DNA of 64,000 nt from Streptomyces viridochromogenes DSM 40736 (lineage in GTDB: Bacteria; Actinomycetota; Actinomycetes; Streptomycetales; Streptomycetaceae): contig NZ_GG657757.1 in the NCBI RefSeq assembly GCF_000158955.1, positions 1,335,560-1,399,559 on the forward strand. The letters are read 5' to 3'. Position numbers and translations under genes: made by a program. This document shows positions 15,877 to 24,217 of the stretch, one piece after another (the stretch's first letter is position 1; each line of letters begins with the position of its first letter). Below the pieces are notes generated by a model, which had not been told where the DNA came from, made no database searches, and saw nothing but the letters and a program-made list of their open reading frames with translations.

Positions 15877-16895
15877 TTCGCGAGCCCGAACTCGCGCAGT
15901 CCGGCGGCGACCTGCTCCACGCCCTCGACCGTGCGGATGGTCGGGTTCATCGCCTGGCCGCTGAGCAGCACGTACCGCTTGTGCCGGACCGCGTCCATGT
16001 TCCTGGTGACGGGGTTGGACTCCAGGAAGGCGATCTTCTTCGCGGCCGACTCCGCGGTCTGCGACTTGCGCGTGAGGTCGCCGATGACGAGGACGTCCGG
16101 ATCGCGGTCGGCGACCGTCTCCCAGTTGATCTGCGGCCACTCCTCGTGCGTGTCGTCGAAGACGTTCTTCGCGCCGAGGGCACGGGTGATGATGCCGGGC
16201 GCTCCGCAACAGCCCGCCATGTAGGGCGACTCGGAGTTGGCGAACCAGTACAGGAGGGTGACGTCGGAGGCGTCGATGCCCTTTGTGGCCTCGGTCATCC
16301 GCCGCTGGAGGGAGGCCACGAGGTCGTCGCCGCGTTCCCTCACCCCGAACACGGTCGCGAGGTCCCGTACCTCGCCGTAGATCGTGTCGATGTCCAGCGC
16401 CCTGTCGCGCGTGCCGTCGCCGCCGGCCGAGTTGTCCTTGCCTCCGCAGTCGGACGGGGAGACGTAGGTGGGCACGCCGAACTTCTCGAACTGCTCACGG
16501 GTGGCGACGCCGCCCTTGCCGAGGGTGGAGACGAAGGACGCGGCGACGAAGTCGGGGTCGGCGTCCAGCACCCGTTCGAACGACGGGTTGTCGTCGGCGA
16601 TGCGCGGCACCTTCGCGTTCGCCTTCGCCAGGCCCTTCATCACCGGGTCGGTCCAGGTGGCCGTGCCCGCCATGCGGTCGGCGAGGCCGAGGGAGAGCAT
16701 GATCTCGGTGGTGCCCTGGTTGAGGGAGACGGCATGCTCGGGCGCGGCCGGGACACGCACCTCGTGGCCGCAGTTGTCGAGGGTGACGGCAGCCTTCCCG
16801 GTGGCGGGCTGCGCGTCGCCGCAGCCGGCCAGGAGGAGGGAACCGGCCGCGAGCAGGGCGGCGGCGCGGGCGGGTCGGGCGAGGGGCACGGACAC
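15873..16895 (-). CDS. btuF: Cobalamin-binding lipoprotein of the ABC importer
   Basis: 340 residues. A lipoprotein signal peptide ends in LLLAGC; the mature part has the two-lobed BtuF/FhuD helical-backbone layout (TWTDPVMKGLAKANAKVPRI, DPDVLVIGDL). It would be anchored on the outer face of the membrane and deliver the ligand to BtuC. The cobalamin riboswitch just upstream fixes the substrate class. GTG start at 16895. Confidence 0.88.
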   Translation of the reverse strand: MSVPLARPARAAALLAAGSLLLAGCGDAQPATGKAAVTLDNCGHEVRVPAAPEHAVSLNQGTTEIMLSLGLADRMAGTATWTDPVMKGLAKANAKVPRIADDNPSFERVLDADPDFVAASFVSTLGKGGVATREQFEKFGVPTYVSPSDCGGKDNSAGGDGTRDRALDIDTIYGEVRDLATVFGVRERGDDLVASLQRRMTEATKGIDASDVTLLYWFANSESPYMAGCCGAPGIITRALGAKNVFDDTHEEWPQINWETVADRDPDVLVIGDLTRKSQTAESAAKKIAFLESNPVTRNMDAVRHKRYVLLSGQAMNPTIRTVEGVEQVAAGLREFGLAK

Positions 16896-16967
16896 CAGTC
16901 CTCAGTCGTCGAGGGCCCGATCGCGGAGCCCGGTCGTACGGTGCTCCCCCGCCGCGTGCGGCCGCGG

Positions 16968-17145
16968 GGGCCGCCAGCAGGTCTTCGGACTCGGGTTCAC
17001 CCGGTGCGGGACGCCTTCCCGGACGACTCGCGCGCCGTCCAGTGGCCGAGGCCCCGCCCGTCCCCCTCACCGCTGCGCGTCAGTTCCGGATTCGCACCGG
17101 ATTCCCTGACCCACGTACATGGGTTCGACTGGCCTCGGCAAGCTA
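16968..17145 (-). ncRNA. Cobalamin riboswitch
   Basis: Read on the minus strand, the order of conserved blocks matches the cobalamin (AdoCbl) aptamer: GGGAATCCGGTGCGAATCC at about 17111-17093, then GCCACTGG near 17046-17039, then the B12 box AGTCCGAAGACCTGC at about 16990-16976. A long GC-rich hairpin (about 16945-16972) follows and then the btuF start, so it probably acts on translation by hiding the start region, repressing import when cobalamin is abundant. The exact 5' boundary is estimated. Confidence 0.93.
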
Positions 17146-17229
17146 TCACGGGGGCCGCCGGGGAATCACCGCGCGCCCTGCGCCGTTCTCCGGAGAGCAG
17201 GTCATTCGCGACGTCGGAGGAGGCCGCCG

Positions 17230-17637
17230 GTGTACGGCGACGAGGCAACGGTCCGCAGGATCCTGACGGAGCTCGGCGACACCTGGGCCGTGGTGGGTCT
17301 GTCCTCGAACCAGGCGCGCGCGGCGTACGGCGTCGCCGCCGTGCTCCAGCGGTTCGGCAAGCGCGTCGTGCCCGTGCACCCCAAGGCGGAGACGGTGCAC
17401 GGCGAGCGGGGGTACGCGAGTCTCGCGGACATTCCCTTCGACGTGGACGTCGTGGACGTGTTCGTGAACAGCGAGCTGGCCGGTGCGGTCGCGGACGAGG
17501 CGGTCGCCAAGGGGGCGCGGGCCGTGTGGTTCCAGCTCGGTGTCGTCGACGCGGCGGCGTACGACCGGACCCGCGCGGCGGGCCTGGAGATGGTGATGGA
17601 CCGCTGCCCGGCGATCGAGATTCCACGACTCGGGTAG
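17230..17637 (+). CDS. CoA-binding domain protein (YccU type)
   Basis: 135 residues, one Rossmann-like CoA-binding domain: TWAVVGLSSNQARAAYGVAA at the N-terminus, VVPVHPKAE, then DVVDVFVNSELA and AVWFQLGVVD. This is the stand-alone domain related to the succinyl-CoA synthetase alpha subunit; function unknown. GGAGGAG precedes the GTG at 17230. It is divergent from the btuFCD operon, whose promoter must lie in or near its 5' end. Confidence 0.85.
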   Translation: MYGDEATVRRILTELGDTWAVVGLSSNQARAAYGVAAVLQRFGKRVVPVHPKAETVHGERGYASLADIPFDVDVVDVFVNSELAGAVADEAVAKGARAVWFQLGVVDAAAYDRTRAAGLEMVMDRCPAIEIPRLG

Positions 17638-17707
17638 CTCTGGCCGTCCCCGAGGTGGCGGACCACCGGCCCGGGTCGCGCGCGGGGCGTCCCTCCATAA
17701 TGAGCCC

Positions 17708-18931
17708 ATGACCCACGCCTCCCCACCTCCGAACTCCCGCGCTCCGCAACGTTTCCCCGTCGTCGTCGTGGGCGCCGGGCCCGCCGGGCTGACCGTCGGC
17801 AACATCCTGCGGGCCGCGTCCGTGGACTGCCTGGTGGTGGAGACCGAGAGCCGGGAGTTCGTCGAGCGGCGGCCCCGGGCCGGCGTCATCGAGGAGTGGG
17901 CCGTGCGGGGCCTGGAGAAGCGGGGCCTCGCCCGGAACCTGCTGGACCGCGCGGAGCTGCACACCGCGTGCGAGTTCCGCTTCGAGGGCGAGCGCTTCCG
18001 GTTCCCCTACGGTGAGCTGACGGGTAGTCACCACTTCGTCTATCCGCAGCCGTTGCTGGTGACCGACCTGCTGCATGAGTACGCCGACGTGCGGGGCGGG
18101 CAGGTCCGCTTCGGGGTCCGGGACGTGCGCGTGCACGACATCGACAGCGAGCGTCCCTCCGTGTCGTACACCTGCCCGGAGACGGGTGAACAGCAGGTCG
18201 TGCACTGCGACTTCGTGGCCGGCTGCGACGGGGCACGTGGGGTGACCCGGGCCTCGCTGCCGCCGGAGCGGATCCGTGTCGCACGGCACGACTACGGGAC
18301 CGGCTGGCTGGCCCTGCTCGCCGAGGCGCCGCCGTCCGCCGACTGCGTGCTGTTCGGCTGCCACGCGAACGGGTTCGCCGGGCAGATGCCGCGCAGCCCG
18401 GAGGTGACCCGCTACTACCTCCAGTGCCCGCCGGGCGACGACCCGGAGAACTGGCCGCACGAGCGCGTCTGGGCCGAACTCCAGGAGCGGCTCGGGGCGA
18501 GCGGTGTGCCGCCGCTGACGGAGGGCCGGCTCATCGAGAAGCGCGTGCTGGACATGCACGACTACGTGGTCGAGCCGATGGTGCACGGCCGGCTCCACCT
18601 CGCCGGTGACGCGGCCCATCTGGTCGCGCCCATCGCCGCCAAGGGCATGAACCTGGCCCTGCACGACGCCTTCCTGCTCGGCGACGCGCTGGTGGCCCAC
18701 CTGAACGACGGTGACGACAGCGGCCTCGGCGGCTACGCGGAGGCGTGCCTGCGGCGGGTGTGGGACTACCAGGAGTTCTCCCAGTGGCTGGCCGAGGTCT
18801 TCCACGGGCCGGCGTCGGGCGACCCGTTCCGCGCGGGCACCTCGATCGCCCGGCTGCGCCGCCTGTTCTCCTCGCCCGTGGCGGCCGCCGCCTTCGCCGA
18901 GAAGTACCTCGGGACGGCCGCGCGGTACTGA
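17708..18931 (+). CDS. pobA: 4-hydroxybenzoate 3-monooxygenase (PobA type)
   Basis: 407 residues. FAD-binding GAGPAGL (about residue 22), the DG motif in CDGARGVTR and the second FAD motif GDAAHLVAPIAAKGMNLALH are those of p-hydroxybenzoate hydroxylase, which makes protocatechuate from 4-hydroxybenzoate using NAD(P)H and O2. The residue pattern RRPRAGVIEEWAVRGLEKRG also matches. No other protocatechuate gene is beside it. A related class A hydroxylase acting on another phenol cannot be excluded. Confidence 0.85.
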   Translation: MTHASPPPNSRAPQRFPVVVVGAGPAGLTVGNILRAASVDCLVVETESREFVERRPRAGVIEEWAVRGLEKRGLARNLLDRAELHTACEFRFEGERFRFPYGELTGSHHFVYPQPLLVTDLLHEYADVRGGQVRFGVRDVRVHDIDSERPSVSYTCPETGEQQVVHCDFVAGCDGARGVTRASLPPERIRVARHDYGTGWLALLAEAPPSADCVLFGCHANGFAGQMPRSPEVTRYYLQCPPGDDPENWPHERVWAELQERLGASGVPPLTEGRLIEKRVLDMHDYVVEPMVHGRLHLAGDAAHLVAPIAAKGMNLALHDAFLLGDALVAHLNDGDDSGLGGYAEACLRRVWDYQEFSQWLAEVFHGPASGDPFRAGTSIARLRRLFSSPVAAAAFAEKYLGTAARY

Positions 18932-18951
18932 CTCAGTCGTGCCGTACCGGC

Positions 18952-19311
18952 TCAGTCGTGGACGGGCCGGTCGGTGAGCCGGTGGTCGGCCACGTTCAAG
19001 GCCTCGTCCACGAGCCGGCGCAGATGGCCGTCGCGGAGTGAGTAGATCACCCGGCGGCCCTCCTTCCGTGTGTTCACCAGCCCGGCGAGGCGCAGGCGCG
19101 CCAGGTGCTGGCTGACGGCCGGGCGCGCCGCACCGCACGCCTTGGTGAGCGTCGTGACATCGGCCTCCGCCCTGGTCAGGGCGTGCAGCAGGGTGAGCCG
19201 GGTGCGGTCGCCGAGCAGGGCGAGCAGTTCGGCGGCGAGCGCGAACTGTTCCTCGCCCGGGGTGCGCGGATGCGCATCGTCCGCAGGTGACAGGTGCATG
19301 CGTGCGCTCAT
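18952..19311 (-). CDS. ArsR/SmtB-family metal-responsive repressor
   Basis: 119 residues. Winged HTH: LLGDRTRLTLLHALTRAEAD, then GAARPAVSQHLARLRLAGLV and wing RKEGRRVIYSL. Cys and His residues near the HTH (TKACG) and the C-terminal helix (EALNVADHRLTDRPVHD, with His and Asp pairs as in the alpha-5 zinc sites) could bind metal. It is divergent from a CDF metal exporter, the classic pair for zinc- or cobalt-induced efflux. ATG at 19311 chosen; Met at 19299 is an alternative. Confidence 0.87.
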   Translation of the reverse strand: MSARMHLSPADDAHPRTPGEEQFALAAELLALLGDRTRLTLLHALTRAEADVTTLTKACGAARPAVSQHLARLRLAGLVNTRKEGRRVIYSLRDGHLRRLVDEALNVADHRLTDRPVHD

Positions 19312-19316
19312 ACGCA
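19299..19316. promoter_or_regulatory. Inverted repeat at the ArsR start, possible operator
   Basis: TGCGT-N8-ACGCA spans the start codon of the ArsR gene and precedes the CDF gene by about 55 bases. Position fits autoregulation and control of the exporter, but the arms are short. Confidence 0.4.
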
Positions 19317-19371
19317 CATAATGGCGCCATGGGCGTGTGCACGTCCACTCGCGCACCGGAAGGAGACCCAC

Positions 19372-20502
19372 GTGAGCGACCGGCACGACCACGCGCACGG
19401 GCACGGGCACGACGACCACGGGCACGGGCACGGGGTCCATGCCCACGAGCACGCCGGCCACGGGCACGAGCACGGCGACCACGGGCACCAGGGTCACGAA
19501 CACGGCCACTCCCCCACGGGCCTGCGCCACCGGCTCTCCCACCTCCTCACCCCGCACTCCCACGAGACGGCCGACAAGGTGGATTCCGCGCTGGAGTCCT
19601 CGACCCGCGGCATGCGGGCGCTCTGGGTCTCACTCGCGGTGCTCGGCGTGACGGCGCTCGCGCAGGCGGTCGTGGTGGTCGCCTCCGGCTCGGTGGCACT
19701 GCTCGGAGACACCGTGCACAACGCCGCGGACGCGCTGACGGCCGTACCGCTCGCGATCGCCTTCGCACTGGGCCGGCGCGCGGCCACACGCCGCTTCACC
19801 TACGGCTACGGGCGGGCCGAGGACCTGGCGGGGCTGGTGATCGTGCTGACGATCGCCGCGTCCGCGGTCTTCGCGGGCTGGACGGCGGTCGACCGCCTCC
19901 TCGCCCCGCGGCCCGTCGAGCACGTTCCGGCGGTCGCCGTGGCCGCCCTCGTCGGGTTCGCGGGCAACGAGTGGGTGGCCCGCTACCGCATCCGCGTCGG
20001 CCGGACGATCGGTTCGGCCGCACTGGTCGCCGACGGACTGCACGCCCGGACCGACGGATTCACCTCACTGGCCGTGCTGCTGGGCGCCGGGGGCTCGGCC
20101 CTGGGCTGGCAACTGGCGGACCCGATCGTCGGGCTGGCGATCACGGCCGCGATCGCGCTGGTGCTGCGGGACGCGGCGCGGGAGGTGTTCCGGCGGGTGA
20201 TGGACGCGGTCGACCCGGCCCTGGTGGACCGGGCGGAGCGGGTGCTGGCCGAGGTCACGGGCGTACGCGGCGTGAGCGAGCTGCGGCTGCGCTGGATCGG
20301 TCACCGGTTGCGTGCCGAGGTGGCGGTCGTGGTGGACGGCGACGTGACGGTACGTGAGGCCCACCGCATCGCCGTCGACGCCGAGCACGCCCTGCTGCAC
20401 GCCGTGCCGCGGCTGACCGCGGCGCTGGTCCACGCCGACCCGGAACCGGCCCCGGGCGAGGCCGACCCGCATCAGCCGCTGGCCCACCACGCGGTGGCGT
20501 AG
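19372..20502 (+). CDS. Cation diffusion facilitator (zinc-type) exporter with His-rich N-terminus
   Basis: 376 residues. The first ~50 residues are dominated by His, Asp and Gly (HDHAHGHGHDDHGHGHG) and may buffer or sense Zn. Six membrane helices follow; the transport site appears as LLGDTVHNAADAL in TM2 (HxxxD type) and VADGLHARTDGF in TM5. A cytoplasmic C-terminal ferredoxin-like domain follows. It exports divalent cations, most probably Zn2+, in exchange for protons. AGGAG precedes the GTG at 19372. Controlled probably by the divergent ArsR. Confidence 0.9.
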   Translation: MSDRHDHAHGHGHDDHGHGHGVHAHEHAGHGHEHGDHGHQGHEHGHSPTGLRHRLSHLLTPHSHETADKVDSALESSTRGMRALWVSLAVLGVTALAQAVVVVASGSVALLGDTVHNAADALTAVPLAIAFALGRRAATRRFTYGYGRAEDLAGLVIVLTIAASAVFAGWTAVDRLLAPRPVEHVPAVAVAALVGFAGNEWVARYRIRVGRTIGSAALVADGLHARTDGFTSLAVLLGAGGSALGWQLADPIVGLAITAAIALVLRDAAREVFRRVMDAVDPALVDRAERVLAEVTGVRGVSELRLRWIGHRLRAEVAVVVDGDVTVREAHRIAVDAEHALLHAVPRLTAALVHADPEPAPGEADPHQPLAHHAVA

Positions 20503-20519
20503 ACCGGGAGCGCCGCGGG

Positions 20520-21077
20520 TCAGGCGAGCCCGAGCCCTTCCAGCACCACCGCGCCCGGCAGCTCCGCGAACGCCTTGCCGGGAACCAGCAGCTTGCCGCG
20601 CCGACGACCGCTGCCGACCAGGACGTACGGCAGGTCGACGACGGCCGCGTCGACCAGCACGGGCCAGTCGCCGGGCAGTCCGAGCGGGGTGATGCCGCCG
20701 TACTCCATGCCGGTCTCCCCCGTCGCCGTGTCCATCGCGGCGAACGAGGCCTTGCGGGCGCCGAGTTGGCGGCGTACGGCGTTGTTCACGTCGACCCGGG
20801 CGGTGGACAGCACGACGCACGCCGCCAGGGTGGCCTCGCCTCCGCGCTTGCCCGCGACGACCACGCAGTTCGCGGACCGCTCCAGCAGGTCACGGCCGTA
20901 GTGCTCCACGAACGTGGCGGTGTCGGCCCACTCCGGTTCGGTGTCGACGTAGAGGATCTGCTCGGCGGGGACGCTGCCCCGCCAGGTGCGTACGGCGTCG
21001 GCGACCGGGCTCGTGAGCTCGTCGAGGCAGGCGGGGGCCGGACGGGCGCCGTCGAAGTGTCCGATGGGTGCGCGCAT
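20520..21077 (-). CDS. YbaK/EbsC-family protein (aminoacyl-tRNA deacylase-like)
   Basis: 185 residues. The YbaK/ProX fold is shown by ANCVVVAGKRGGEATLAACV, the conserved VDVNNAVRRQLGARKASFA and GGITPLGLPGDWPVLVD segments. Members trans-edit mischarged tRNAs (Cys- or Ala-tRNAPro). Family known, substrate here not determined. Convergent with the CDF gene, 17 bases apart. Confidence 0.87.
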   Translation of the reverse strand: MRAPIGHFDGARPAPACLDELTSPVADAVRTWRGSVPAEQILYVDTEPEWADTATFVEHYGRDLLERSANCVVVAGKRGGEATLAACVVLSTARVDVNNAVRRQLGARKASFAAMDTATGETGMEYGGITPLGLPGDWPVLVDAAVVDLPYVLVGSGRRRGKLLVPGKAFAELPGAVVLEGLGLA

Positions 21078-21120
21078 GGCCGCACGTTAACAACCCCGGA
21101 CCAGCCCCGGGCCGGACGGC

Positions 21121-21693
21121 TCAGGCCACGGGCGGCACCGAGACGGCCATCATCATCTCCATCGGCACGTCCCCGGTGTTGCCGTACGTGTGCGGGATGT
21201 TGGCCTCGAAGGAGACGCTGGCGCCCGCGGGCACGCGGTGTTCCACGCCGTCGACGGTCAGCGTCAGCTCCCCGGCCGTGACGTGGAGCAGTTCGACGGT
21301 GCCGGCGGGGTGCGGGTCCGACGGGCTGCTCTCGCCGGGCATGAGACGCCAGTCCCACATCTCCAGCGGGCCGGGCGCCTCGGTGCCCGCGAGCAGCCGG
21401 TTGTAGCTGCCGGACTCCGTGTGCCACAGCCGTACGGCCTGTTCGGCGGGGACGATGCGGACCTTCGGGCCCTGCTCGTAGTCGAGGAGCGTGGTGATGC
21501 TGACGCCGAGCGCGTCGCCGATCTTGACCACGGTGCCGAGGCTGGGGTTGGTGCGGGCCTGCTCGATCTGGATGAGCATGCCCCGGCTGACACCTGCCCG
21601 GGCGGCGAGCACGTCCAGGGTGAAGCCGCGCACCGCGCGCCAGTGCTTGACGCTGCGCGCCAGGGACTGGGTCAGCAGGTCGAGGTCCGACAC
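21121..21693 (-). CDS. XRE-cupin transcriptional regulator
   Basis: 190 residues. N-terminal XRE helix-turn-helix (VLAARAGVSRGMLIQIEQ, about residues 25-42) and a C-terminal cupin (HPAGTVELLHVTAGELTLTV, IPHTYGNTGD). Such regulators sense small ligands in the cupin barrel. It is divergent from a DMT transporter gene and probably represses it. GTG at 21693 is preferred to the ATG at 21726 because the latter would lie inside the palindrome that seems to be the operator. Confidence 0.85.
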   Translation of the reverse strand: MSDLDLLTQSLARSVKHWRAVRGFTLDVLAARAGVSRGMLIQIEQARTNPSLGTVVKIGDALGVSITTLLDYEQGPKVRIVPAEQAVRLWHTESGSYNRLLAGTEAPGPLEMWDWRLMPGESSPSDPHPAGTVELLHVTAGELTLTVDGVEHRVPAGASVSFEANIPHTYGNTGDVPMEMMMAVSVPPVA

Positions 21694-21719
21694 GTTCCGT
21701 CCAATATTCTGTATGACAC

Positions 21720-21737
21720 AGTGCAACAGACTGCACT
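21720..21737. promoter_or_regulatory. AGTGCA-N6-TGCACT palindrome, probable XRE-cupin operator
   Basis: A perfect 6+6 inverted repeat in an AT-rich 97-base divergent gap (ATATTCTGTATGACAC beside it), 27 bases before the regulator start and about 53 before the transporter start. Confidence 0.65.
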
Positions 21738-21790
21738 ATGGTGTGGTTGACCTGATCGTTCACCGAACTGTACTGCGAGGCATCCGAACG

Positions 21791-22648
21791 ATGACAGCGC
21801 TCTTCGCCCTGGCCACCAGCGTGCTGTGGGGACTGGCCGACTTCGGCGGCGGACTGCTGACCCGGCGCACTCCCGCGCTCACCGTGGTCGTGGTGTCGCA
21901 ATCGATCGCGGTGGCCGTGCTCGGTGCCGTCGTGGTGGCGACCGGCGGCTGGAGCGAGTGGGGGCCGCAGCTGTGGTTCGCGGTGGCCGCCGGTCTGGTC
22001 GGGCCGGTGGCGATGCTCGCCTTCTACAAGGCGCTCGCGCTGGGCCCGATGGGCGTCGTCTCGCCCCTGGGCTCGGTCGGCGTGGCCGTGCCGGTGGGCG
22101 TGGGTCTGGTGCTGGGCGAGCGGCCCGGGGTGCTGCAGCTCGTCGGCATCCTGGTCGCCGTCGCGGGCGTCTGCCTCGCGGGCGGCCCCCAGTTCCGTGG
22201 CGCCCCCGTACAGCGCCAGGCCATCGCCCTGACCCTCCTCGCGGCCTTCGGCTTCGGCGCGGTGATGGCCCTGATCGCCGAGGCGTCCTCCACGCTGACC
22301 GGCCTGTTCCTCGCCCTGTTCGTGCAGCGGGTCACGAACGTCGCCGCCGGTGGACTGGCGCTGTACGTGTCGGCGCGGCGCGGCGCGCCCACCCTGCCGG
22401 CGGACGGTTTCCCGTGGCGCTCCCTCCCGGCACTCGCGTTCGTCGGCCTCGCGGACGTCGCCGCGAACGGCACGTACTCGATCGCCGCGCAGCACGGCCC
22501 GGTCACCGTCGCCGCCGTGCTCGCCTCGCTCTACCCGGTGGTGACGGCGGTGGCCGCGCGGGGCGTCCTGCGCGAGCGGTTGCGGGCGGTGCAGGCAGCG
22601 GGGGCGGGTCTGGCCCTGGTCGGGACGGTTCTGCTGGCATCGGGCTGA
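21791..22648 (+). CDS. EamA/DMT-superfamily transporter
   Basis: 285 residues, about 10 membrane helices in two EamA repeats. Starts MTALFALATSVLWGLADFGG, with the second repeat beginning at ALTLLAAFGFGAVMALIAEA. It is a metabolite exporter of unknown substrate in the cytoplasmic membrane. Divergent from the XRE-cupin gene, which probably controls it. Confidence 0.87.
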   Translation: MTALFALATSVLWGLADFGGGLLTRRTPALTVVVVSQSIAVAVLGAVVVATGGWSEWGPQLWFAVAAGLVGPVAMLAFYKALALGPMGVVSPLGSVGVAVPVGVGLVLGERPGVLQLVGILVAVAGVCLAGGPQFRGAPVQRQAIALTLLAAFGFGAVMALIAEASSTLTGLFLALFVQRVTNVAAGGLALYVSARRGAPTLPADGFPWRSLPALAFVGLADVAANGTYSIAAQHGPVTVAAVLASLYPVVTAVAARGVLRERLRAVQAAGAGLALVGTVLLASG

Positions 22649-22655
22649 CCGGGCG

Positions 22656-22682
22656 ACCGGGCCGGGCTTCGCCGGCTCCGGT
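22656..22682. terminator. Hairpin between convergent DMT and acyltransferase genes
   Basis: ACCGG...CCGG-GCTTCG-CCGG...CCGGT imperfect stem directly after the DMT gene stop, in a 51-base convergent gap. Confidence 0.5.
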
Positions 22683-22699
22683 TCAGCGCGGCACGGGCG

Positions 22700-23497
22700 T
22701 CAGGCCCCCGGCTCCAGCCCGGCCATGCCGGGCGAGGCCTCCTCGTCCAGCTCCGCCAGTCGCGCCGCGGTCTCCTCGTCCAGGTCCGACAGGGCGCGCA
22801 ACTGCTCGGGGGTGACGCCCTCCGGTATCGGCACCGGCGGTGGGGTGCGCAGCGGTGGCTGCCAGCCGTCGGCGGGTGTCCAGCGGCGTACGACGCGGGC
22901 CGGCGCGCCCGCCACCACGGCGTGGTCGGGCACCGTGCCCCGGACGACCGCCCCGGCGGCCACCACCACGTTCCGCCCGATCCGGGCCCCGGGCAGGATG
23001 ACCGCGCCCGTGCCTATCCAGCAGCCGGGTCCGATCTCCACCGGCTCCATCCGCGGCCACTGCTTGCCGATCGGCTCGTGCGGATCGTCGTAGGAGTGGT
23101 TCGTCGACGTCACGTAGACGTACGGACCGAAGTAGCAGTCGCTGCCGATGGTGACCGTGGTGTCGGCGATCACGTGGCTGCCACGGCCCAGGACGACACC
23201 GTCCCCGACGCGCAGGATCGGGTCCGGGCCGAGGTCCAAGTCGGGCATCAGGCCCGCGGTGAGGGTGACCTGCTCGCCGATGATGCAGTGGGCGCCGAGA
23301 TGGATCCAGGGTTCGCCGAAGACCGTGCCGAGCGGGAAGGCGAGTCTGGTACCTGTTCCCATCGCCCCGAACCGGTAGCGCCCAGGGTGCTCGACGGAGA
23401 CGGAGCCCGTGCGCTGCGCCCAGGCCCAGCCCGCATGGACGGCGCGCTGCGCGAGGCCGCGCCGCCAGGATGAGAACGTGTTCTTGCGCTTCGGCAC
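22700..23497 (-). CDS. Hexapeptide-repeat acyltransferase
   Basis: 265 residues. Repeats of the left-handed parallel beta-helix run through the middle (VGDGVVLGRGSHVIADTTV, IGSDCYFGPYVYVTSTNHSY, IGPGCWIGTGAVILPGARIG, VVVAAGAVVRG). His in TSTNHSY is the likely general base. The pattern is like NodL/xenobiotic O-acetyltransferases but with long N- and C-terminal extensions; the C-terminus (EQLRALSDLDEETAARLAEL) is helical. Substrate unknown, perhaps a surface sugar. GTG start. Confidence 0.82.
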   Translation of the reverse strand: MPKRKNTFSSWRRGLAQRAVHAGWAWAQRTGSVSVEHPGRYRFGAMGTGTRLAFPLGTVFGEPWIHLGAHCIIGEQVTLTAGLMPDLDLGPDPILRVGDGVVLGRGSHVIADTTVTIGSDCYFGPYVYVTSTNHSYDDPHEPIGKQWPRMEPVEIGPGCWIGTGAVILPGARIGRNVVVAAGAVVRGTVPDHAVVAGAPARVVRRWTPADGWQPPLRTPPPVPIPEGVTPEQLRALSDLDEETAARLAELDEEASPGMAGLEPGA

Positions 23498-23609
23498 GAG
23501 GTCACCGTACTCAGCGGTAGCTCACCTCGCGGGGTCGAAGGCCTGTGATCTTCGCCCCACCGGGTGTCGTACGGTTTGCGCGTTGTCTACGACGTTTCTG
23601 GAGGCGGAC

Positions 23610-24137
23610 ATGGGACAGCGGGCGATGATCACGGGGATCGGCGGCAGAGAGCCGCAGGTCGATCCGGAGGCGTTCGTGGCGCCGACGGCTTCGGTGATCG
23701 GGGGCGTGACGCTGGGTGTGGGGGCGAGTGTCTGGTACGGGGCCGTGCTGCGCGGCGACGTCGAGTCGATCTCCGTCGGGGCCAGCAGCAACGTCCAGGA
23801 CAACTGCACGTTGCATGCCGACCCCGGGTTTCCCGTGACGGTGGGTGAGCGGGTGTCCATCGGGCACAACGCGGTGGTGCACGGGGCCACCGTCGAGGAC
23901 GACTGTCTGGTCGGTATGGGGGCGACCGTGCTGAACGGGGCGGTGATCGGGGCGGGGTCGCTGGTGGCCGCGCAGGCGCTGGTGCCGCAGGGGATGGTGG
24001 TGCCGGCCGGGTCGCTGGTCGCCGGGGTGCCGGCCAAGGTGAAGCGGCCGTTGACGGAGGAGGAGCGGCAGGGGATTTCCCTCAACGGCACGATGTACGC
24101 CGAGTTGGCGAAGGCGCATCGCGACGTGCATGCGTAG
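23610..24137 (+). CDS. Gamma-carbonic-anhydrase-like hexapeptide protein
   Basis: 175 residues. Left-handed beta-helix with NVQDNCTLHADPGFP, VSIGHNAVVHGATVEDDCLV and GMGATVLNGAVIGAG. The three histidines that ligate the metal in gamma carbonic anhydrases are at equivalent places (TLHADPG, GHNAVVHG). YrdA/PaaY-type proteins of this length may be CO2 hydratases or thioesterases; activity is not certain. Preceded by GGAGGCGG. Confidence 0.85.
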   Translation: MGQRAMITGIGGREPQVDPEAFVAPTASVIGGVTLGVGASVWYGAVLRGDVESISVGASSNVQDNCTLHADPGFPVTVGERVSIGHNAVVHGATVEDDCLVGMGATVLNGAVIGAGSLVAAQALVPQGMVVPAGSLVAGVPAKVKRPLTEEERQGISLNGTMYAELAKAHRDVHA

Positions 24138-24161
24138 GGCGCGGTGCGGGAGCGTGGGGCC

Positions 24162-24210
24162 GGTCGCGCCCATGTGGCGGAGCCGCATATCGGCACGGCC
24201 CCGCGCCCCC
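24162..24210 (-). repeat. Dispersed intergenic repeat, copy A
   Basis: On the minus strand this reads GGGGCGCGGGGCCGTGCC, then GATATGCGGCTCCGCC, then ACATGGGCGCGACC. A close copy, about 85-90 % identical by eye, lies at 34493-34538 in the other orientation. It contains a GCGGCTCCGCC hairpin core and sits 3' of a gene, between convergent genes, so it may serve as a terminator. Confidence 0.75.
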
Positions 24211-24217
24211 GAGCGAA

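Noticed and set aside
19372-19510. His-codon repeats (CACGGGCACGGG) as a CRISPR-like or satellite array
   Set aside because: The repeats are in frame and encode the His-rich CDF N-terminus; spacing is irregular.
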